This document shows positions 60,510 through 64,000 of a stretch of DNA of 64,000 bases, piece by piece. The notes beneath the pieces are model-generated. The model was given only the letters and a program-made list of their open reading frames with translations. It did no database searches and had not been told where the DNA came from. The translations under genes were made by a program, and so were the position numbers. Source of the DNA: Paenibacillus sp. VTT E-133291 (GTDB lineage: Bacteria; Bacillota; Bacilli; Paenibacillales; Paenibacillaceae); assembly GCF_002264395.1 (NCBI RefSeq), contig NZ_NFVA01000002.1, positions 124,001-188,000 of the forward strand. Direction: 5' to 3'. Within the stretch, counting starts at the first letter, position 1, and every line of letters begins with the position of its first letter.

Positions 60510-62204
60510 ATGACGAAAAGTATTCGTGGAAAAATAGTCCTAGGCTTTGCTGCGGTAATTGTAGTCTTTTTAGTCGCTATAGCCGGAAACACTTTGTTTC
60601 AAGGTAAGGTTACCTTACTGACAGATCAGGTCAATCATAACTGGGACAAGCTGTCATTAGTTCAAGACTTAACGGATAAGATTCGTACAGCAGACGAACT
60701 GGGTGCCCGTTATGTGATGAGCAACACAGAGGAGGAACGAAAGTCCTATTTGTCTCAGTATGAAGAAATGCTTCCATTGATTGAGAATGCGATTACAGCG
60801 CTGGAGAGTGCGAAATTAAGCGAAGCTGAACTAACAGGTGTAACAGAACTAAAGACTAAATGGAATGATTATTTACTAGTATTGAAGGAAGCGTTTGCCT
60901 TAGCCAAGGAGGGTAATTTCCCTGAAGCGCAGAAGAAGTTCACGAATCTATCTCTAGATGCTATGGTCGAATCTCAGATTGTGTTTCAGAATATGCTCAT
61001 GGAGGAAATTCAGAATGGGCAGAGTCAAGCAGATTCGCATCGCAACAACGCCTTGATTACTAGCCTGGGTGTGACCGGTTTGTCAGTCATTCTCGCCGTC
61101 ATCCTTGCCCTCTTAATCTCTGGGAGAATTATTAAACCGCTTCGTGATGTGAACACACAGCTGAAGGAGATTGCCGATGGGGATGCCGATCTTACTCGTA
61201 AGCTGAGCGTCCGTTCTAAGGATGAGATTGGTGAGCTGGCTTCTAATTTTAATAAAATGACAGATAATCTGAGCACGATGATTGAACAGGTCAAGCTATC
61301 AGCCAATCGTTTAGCAGATTCCTCTTCTAAGCTTACTTCAGATAGTGGAGTGACGGCAGGTGCTACAGAACGAATATCGGATATTATGGGTGAAGTGGCC
61401 TCGGGAACCGCTAAACAGATGAATGATTTACAGACTAATACGATTACAATCTCGGAAATATCGCTAGGAATCGGACAAATTGCTGCCAGCGTGCAGGATA
61501 TATCCGAAGCCTCCCATCGTTCCGCAGCGTTTGCCATCGCTGGAGATGAATCCATTCAGGCTGCAGGACAGCAGATGGAATCGATTAATTGTTCCATTCA
61601 GTCCTTATCCCAGCAAGTCCAAGGCTTTGTGAATCGATCTCAGCAGATCAGCACTATTGTAGGCGTCATAAAAGGAATCGCATCGCAGACGAATATGCTG
61701 GCCTTAAACGCGACCATTGAGGCGGCGCGCGCTGGTGAGCAGGGTAGAGGTTTCGCTGTAGTTGCTGACCAGGTTCGAAAGCTTGCGGAGCAATCCGCAG
61801 AATCCGCCAATCAAATTGCAGAAATGGCGAGTGGGATTCAAAGTGAAGCAGATGATGCCATGAAAGTCATGAGGAGCAGTATGAGTGAAGTAAAGGGAGG
61901 TACGGAAATTATTGAGGAAGCGGGTCGTTCCTTTAGTGAGATTCGCGTATCTATAGATTCACTAGCTGAACAGGTTCAGGACGTATCTGGTGCGGTGGAG
62001 GAGATTACGGCGGCATCGGATGAGATCGTGGAATCGATTCGCAGCGTCACGCAGATCTCAGAAACAACTGCAGCGAGTACACAGCATGTATCAGCAGCCT
62101 CGCAAGAGCAAATGGCTTCGGTCGAACAAATTGCTTCTTCAGCAAATAATTTAAGTACGATGGCGCGTGGACTGCAGGGTTTGGTAGCTAGATTTAATGT
62201 ATAA
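60510..62204 (+). CDS. Methyl-accepting chemotaxis protein
   Basis: 564 residues. Spans at about 8-28 and 186-208 enclose a four-helix sensor of about 155 residues. A HAMP domain (about 209-262, [25 protein letters not shown]) leads to the signalling coiled coil, whose hairpin tip is [40 protein letters not shown] near 390-430. It binds an unknown ligand and controls CheA. It is monocistronic with a typical terminator. Confidence 0.94.
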   Translation: MTKSIRGKIVLGFAAVIVVFLVAIAGNTLFQGKVTLLTDQVNHNWDKLSLVQDLTDKIRTADELGARYVMSNTEEERKSYLSQYEEMLPLIENAITALESAKLSEAELTGVTELKTKWNDYLLVLKEAFALAKEGNFPEAQKKFTNLSLDAMVESQIVFQNMLMEEIQNGQSQADSHRNNALITSLGVTGLSVILAVILALLISGRIIKPLRDVNTQLKEIADGDADLTRKLSVRSKDEIGELASNFNKMTDNLSTMIEQVKLSANRLADSSSKLTSDSGVTAGATERISDIMGEVASGTAKQMNDLQTNTITISEISLGIGQIAASVQDISEASHRSAAFAIAGDESIQAAGQQMESINCSIQSLSQQVQGFVNRSQQISTIVGVIKGIASQTNMLALNATIEAARAGEQGRGFAVVADQVRKLAEQSAESANQIAEMASGIQSEADDAMKVMRSSMSEVKGGTEIIEEAGRSFSEIRVSIDSLAEQVQDVSGAVEEITAASDEIVESIRSVTQISETTAASTQHVSAASQEQMASVEQIASSANNLSTMARGLQGLVARFNV

Positions 62205-62207
62205 CAC

Positions 62208-62265
62208 GAAGCTTCAGAGAGCTAAGGGATTTCATCCCCGCTGTTTTCTCTGAGGCTTTTGTTTT
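62208..62265 (+). terminator. Intrinsic terminator after the chemotaxis receptor
   Basis: AGCTTCAGAGA and TCTCTGAGGCT pair over 10 bp around a long loop that holds GGGAT/ATCCC, followed by TTTTGTTTTG. Confidence 0.75.
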
Positions 62266-62570
62266 GTTGAACGTAATATCCCACATAGAAAGCATAGAAA
62301 TCGCCATCGACGGATATCTACCTATAACTTATATTATTACCATTATTAGTTATTTATGGTCAATCACTTGATACATCTCAGAGACTTGTTAAAGTGAGAG
62401 TCAAGGATACAGGAGGATGACTGGCAGCTAATAATAGAGAGTGATTGTTAAGTTTCGTCGGAACACTATCAGATCAGTTTTAGGAGGCGAATGTCTATAA
62501 CAATACTATTTTGAAAGCGTATTCTTAATAGCTGCATAGCTTCACAAAATCTTTGGGAGGTGGTTCTCTA
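62266..62570 (+). promoter_or_regulatory. Leader of the large secreted protein gene
   Basis: The 305-base gap holds no gene of size. TTGATA (62368-62373) and TAAAGT (62390-62395), 16 bases apart, are a fair promoter. Two minute frames with strong binding sites follow: ACAGGAGG then ATG with 4 codons near 62427, and TTTAGGAGG then ATG with 7 codons near 62490. TGAAAGCGTATTC near 62512 is a partial cre box. Confidence 0.4.
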
Positions 62571-64000
62571 ATGATAGCAGCTTCTAAAAAAATTATGGGT
62601 AAGTCAGCAGTGATGTATTTTTTAATTGTCATTTTATTTGTAGGTCAATTAGCGTTATATCCCTCGGTGAGTTTAGCGGCGGGGAATTTAGCCCAAGGGA
62701 AGACGATTACTTCAAGCTCATTTGGTGATGTATACGTAGCAGCTAATGCTAATGATGGAAACCAAGGAACGTATTGGGAAAGTGCAAGCAACGCATTCCC
62801 GCAATGGATTAAAGTGGACTTAGGTGACGTAAACAGCGTCAATCAGGTCGTTCTAAAACTACCGACGAACTGGGAAGCAAGAACCCAAACCTTGTCGGTG
62901 CAAGGGAGCTCAGATGACTCAACGTACACTACCTTAGCTGCCTCAGCCAATTATACATTTAATCCTGCAAGCGGATCTAATACTGTAACCATTAACTTTA
63001 CGGCTGCAAGCGCCAGATATGTTAAATTGGAGTTCACCGCAAATACAGGATGGTCAGCAGCCCAGTTATCGGAATTTGAGATTTATGGCAGCACTACAAC
63101 ACTTCCAACGACAGGATATGAAGCAGAAAACGCCTCTTTATCCGGGGGAGCAAAAGTTAATACAGACCATACTGGTTATACCGGAACCGGTTTTGTAGAT
63201 GGTTATCTAGTGCAAGGAGCGACGACTGCATTTAGTGTCAATGTAGCCTCTGCTGGAAACTATGATGCTGCATTGAAATATGCAAATGCTTCAGGCAGCA
63301 CAAAAACAATTAGCATTTATGTAAATGGGACGAAAATAAAGCAAATTTCGCTTATTAATCTAGCCAACTGGAACACATGGTCCACAAAGATTGAAACGCT
63401 GGCCTTGAATGCTGGCGCTAACACAATTACTTATAAATATGATGCTGGTGATACTGGAAATGTGAATCTGGACAACCTGATCCTTACTCCATCTTCAGCA
63501 CCGACAGCAGCCCCAACAACAGCACCAACACCAACACCAACCACAGCACCGACAGCAACACCAACACCGACACCGACACCGACAGCAACGCCAACGCCGA
63601 CAGCAACACCGACGGCAACACCAACAGCAACCCCAACGCCTGGGACGGGTTCTAATCTGGCGTTGAACAAAGGAATAACAGCGTCCTCCTCGGTCTTTAC
63701 CTTTGTGCAGACCAATGCGAATGACGGTGATGTAACCACTTATTGGGAAGGGGCAGGGGGAAGTTATCCGAATACCTTAACGGTTAATTTGGGCAGCAAT
63801 GCCGATATTACATCGGTTGTACTCAAGCTGAATCCTGCATCAGCCTGGTCGACACGTACCCAGACCATTCAAGTGCTTGGGCATAATCAGAATACAACGG
63901 CTTTTACTAGCCTTGTACCTGCGACCGTGTATACCTTTAACCCAGCAACCGGCAATACAGTGACGATTCCGGTAACGGCTACGGTTAGTGAATTGCAGCT
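62571..64000 (+). CDS. Large secreted discoidin/CBM protein, probable alpha-1,3-glucanase (5' part)
   Basis: The first 476 residues are in the window and the frame runs off the end. A signal peptide ends at YPSVSLAAG near residue 36. A discoidin-like (F5/8 type C, CBM32) domain follows (NLAQGKTITSSS, YWESASNAFPQWIKVDLG), then a CBM6/35-like domain (YEAENASLSGGAKV, TGFVDGY) at about 180-305, a Thr/Pro/Ala-rich linker of about 50 residues, and a second discoidin-like domain (NLALNKGITASS). This order is that of Bacillus/Paenibacillus alpha-1,3-glucanases such as Agl-KA (GH87). The catalytic domain is not in view. GGGAGG precedes the ATG. Confidence 0.75.
   Translation, partial: MIAASKKIMGKSAVMYFLIVILFVGQLALYPSVSLAAGNLAQGKTITSSSFGDVYVAANANDGNQGTYWESASNAFPQWIKVDLGDVNSVNQVVLKLPTNWEARTQTLSVQGSSDDSTYTTLAASANYTFNPASGSNTVTINFTAASARYVKLEFTANTGWSAAQLSEFEIYGSTTTLPTTGYEAENASLSGGAKVNTDHTGYTGTGFVDGYLVQGATTAFSVNVASAGNYDAALKYANASGSTKTISIYVNGTKIKQISLINLANWNTWSTKIETLALNAGANTITYKYDAGDTGNVNLDNLILTPSSAPTAAPTTAPTPTPTTAPTATPTPTPTPTATPTPTATPTATPTATPTPGTGSNLALNKGITASSSVFTFVQTNANDGDVTTYWEGAGGSYPNTLTVNLGSNADITSVVLKLNPASAWSTRTQTIQVLGHNQNTTAFTSLVPATVYTFNPATGNTVTIPVTATVSELQ

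Noticed and set aside
63431-63739. Minus-strand Gly/Val/Ala-rich frame of 102 codons
   Set aside because: It is the antisense of the Thr/Pro linker hexamers of the large secreted protein.

Overview
The window reads as a chromosomal stretch of a Gram-positive, spore-forming member of the Paenibacillaceae, most likely a Paenibacillus. The grounds are strong AGGAGG-type ribosome binding sites with some TTG/GTG starts, many U-tailed terminators, a YesM/YesN-type two-component pair beside an LplABC-type sugar importer without its own ATPase, a CcpA-type cre box, many glycoside-related genes, and degenerate intergenic repeats of a kind I associate with this genus. The species cannot be fixed from the sequence alone. 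No rRNA, tRNA, CRISPR array, phage or transposase was seen.

1-16.8 kb: a truncated pyridoxal-kinase-type gene, a DUF4850-like secreted protein and a TPR glycosyltransferase lead into a carbohydrate-uptake locus. This holds a divergent histidine kinase/AraC-type response regulator pair, two near-duplicate lipoprotein solute-binding proteins flanking two LplB/LplC-type permeases, an intracellular GH30 glycosidase and an AraC regulator. A perfect cre box overlaps a candidate promoter of the importer. A family 4 glycosyltransferase, a TIM-barrel sugar isomerase-like protein and an alpha/beta hydrolase follow on the minus strand.

17-27 kb: a long plus-strand cluster for L-rhamnose: rhaEW (aldolase fused to lactaldehyde dehydrogenase), a DeoR regulator, lutABC, rhaB and rhaA. 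Together these would carry rhamnose to dihydroxyacetone phosphate and, through lactaldehyde and lactate, to pyruvate. The cluster has no transporter of its own. A degenerate repeat array sits between rhaB and rhaA.

27-42 kb: mixed housekeeping and stress genes. They include a Vat-type acetyltransferase, a YkvA-like protein, a divergent HxlR regulator/nitroreductase pair with a palindromic operator candidate, lrgAB, two small orphan proteins, a CmpB-type membrane protein, a tiny hydrophobic peptide, a run of Nudix hydrolase, histidine phosphatase, membrane proteins and the lipid II flippase Amj, a secreted coiled-coil protein preceded by an attenuator-like leader, an SDR, signal peptidase I, an HD-GYP protein, MazG and LOG-family enzymes.

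42-64 kb: a small alarmone synthetase, an intracellular GH9 enzyme, a FetAB-type exporter, an excalibur protein, a secreted hydrolase, a cupin with a Met/Asn/Pro repeat tail, a malic enzyme with an ACT domain, an orphan sensor kinase with a lipoprotein, acetyltransferases, DinB, an SgrR-type regulator, DUF4173, a Crp/Fnr regulator and a chemotaxis receptor. The window ends inside a large secreted carbohydrate-binding protein whose domain order resembles alpha-1,3-glucanases of family GH87.

No wholly new multi-gene system could be established. The best leads are the attenuator-like leader at 36.16-36.27 kb, the repeat-tailed cupin, the small hydrophobic peptide gene at 32.3 kb and the intergenic repeat families.
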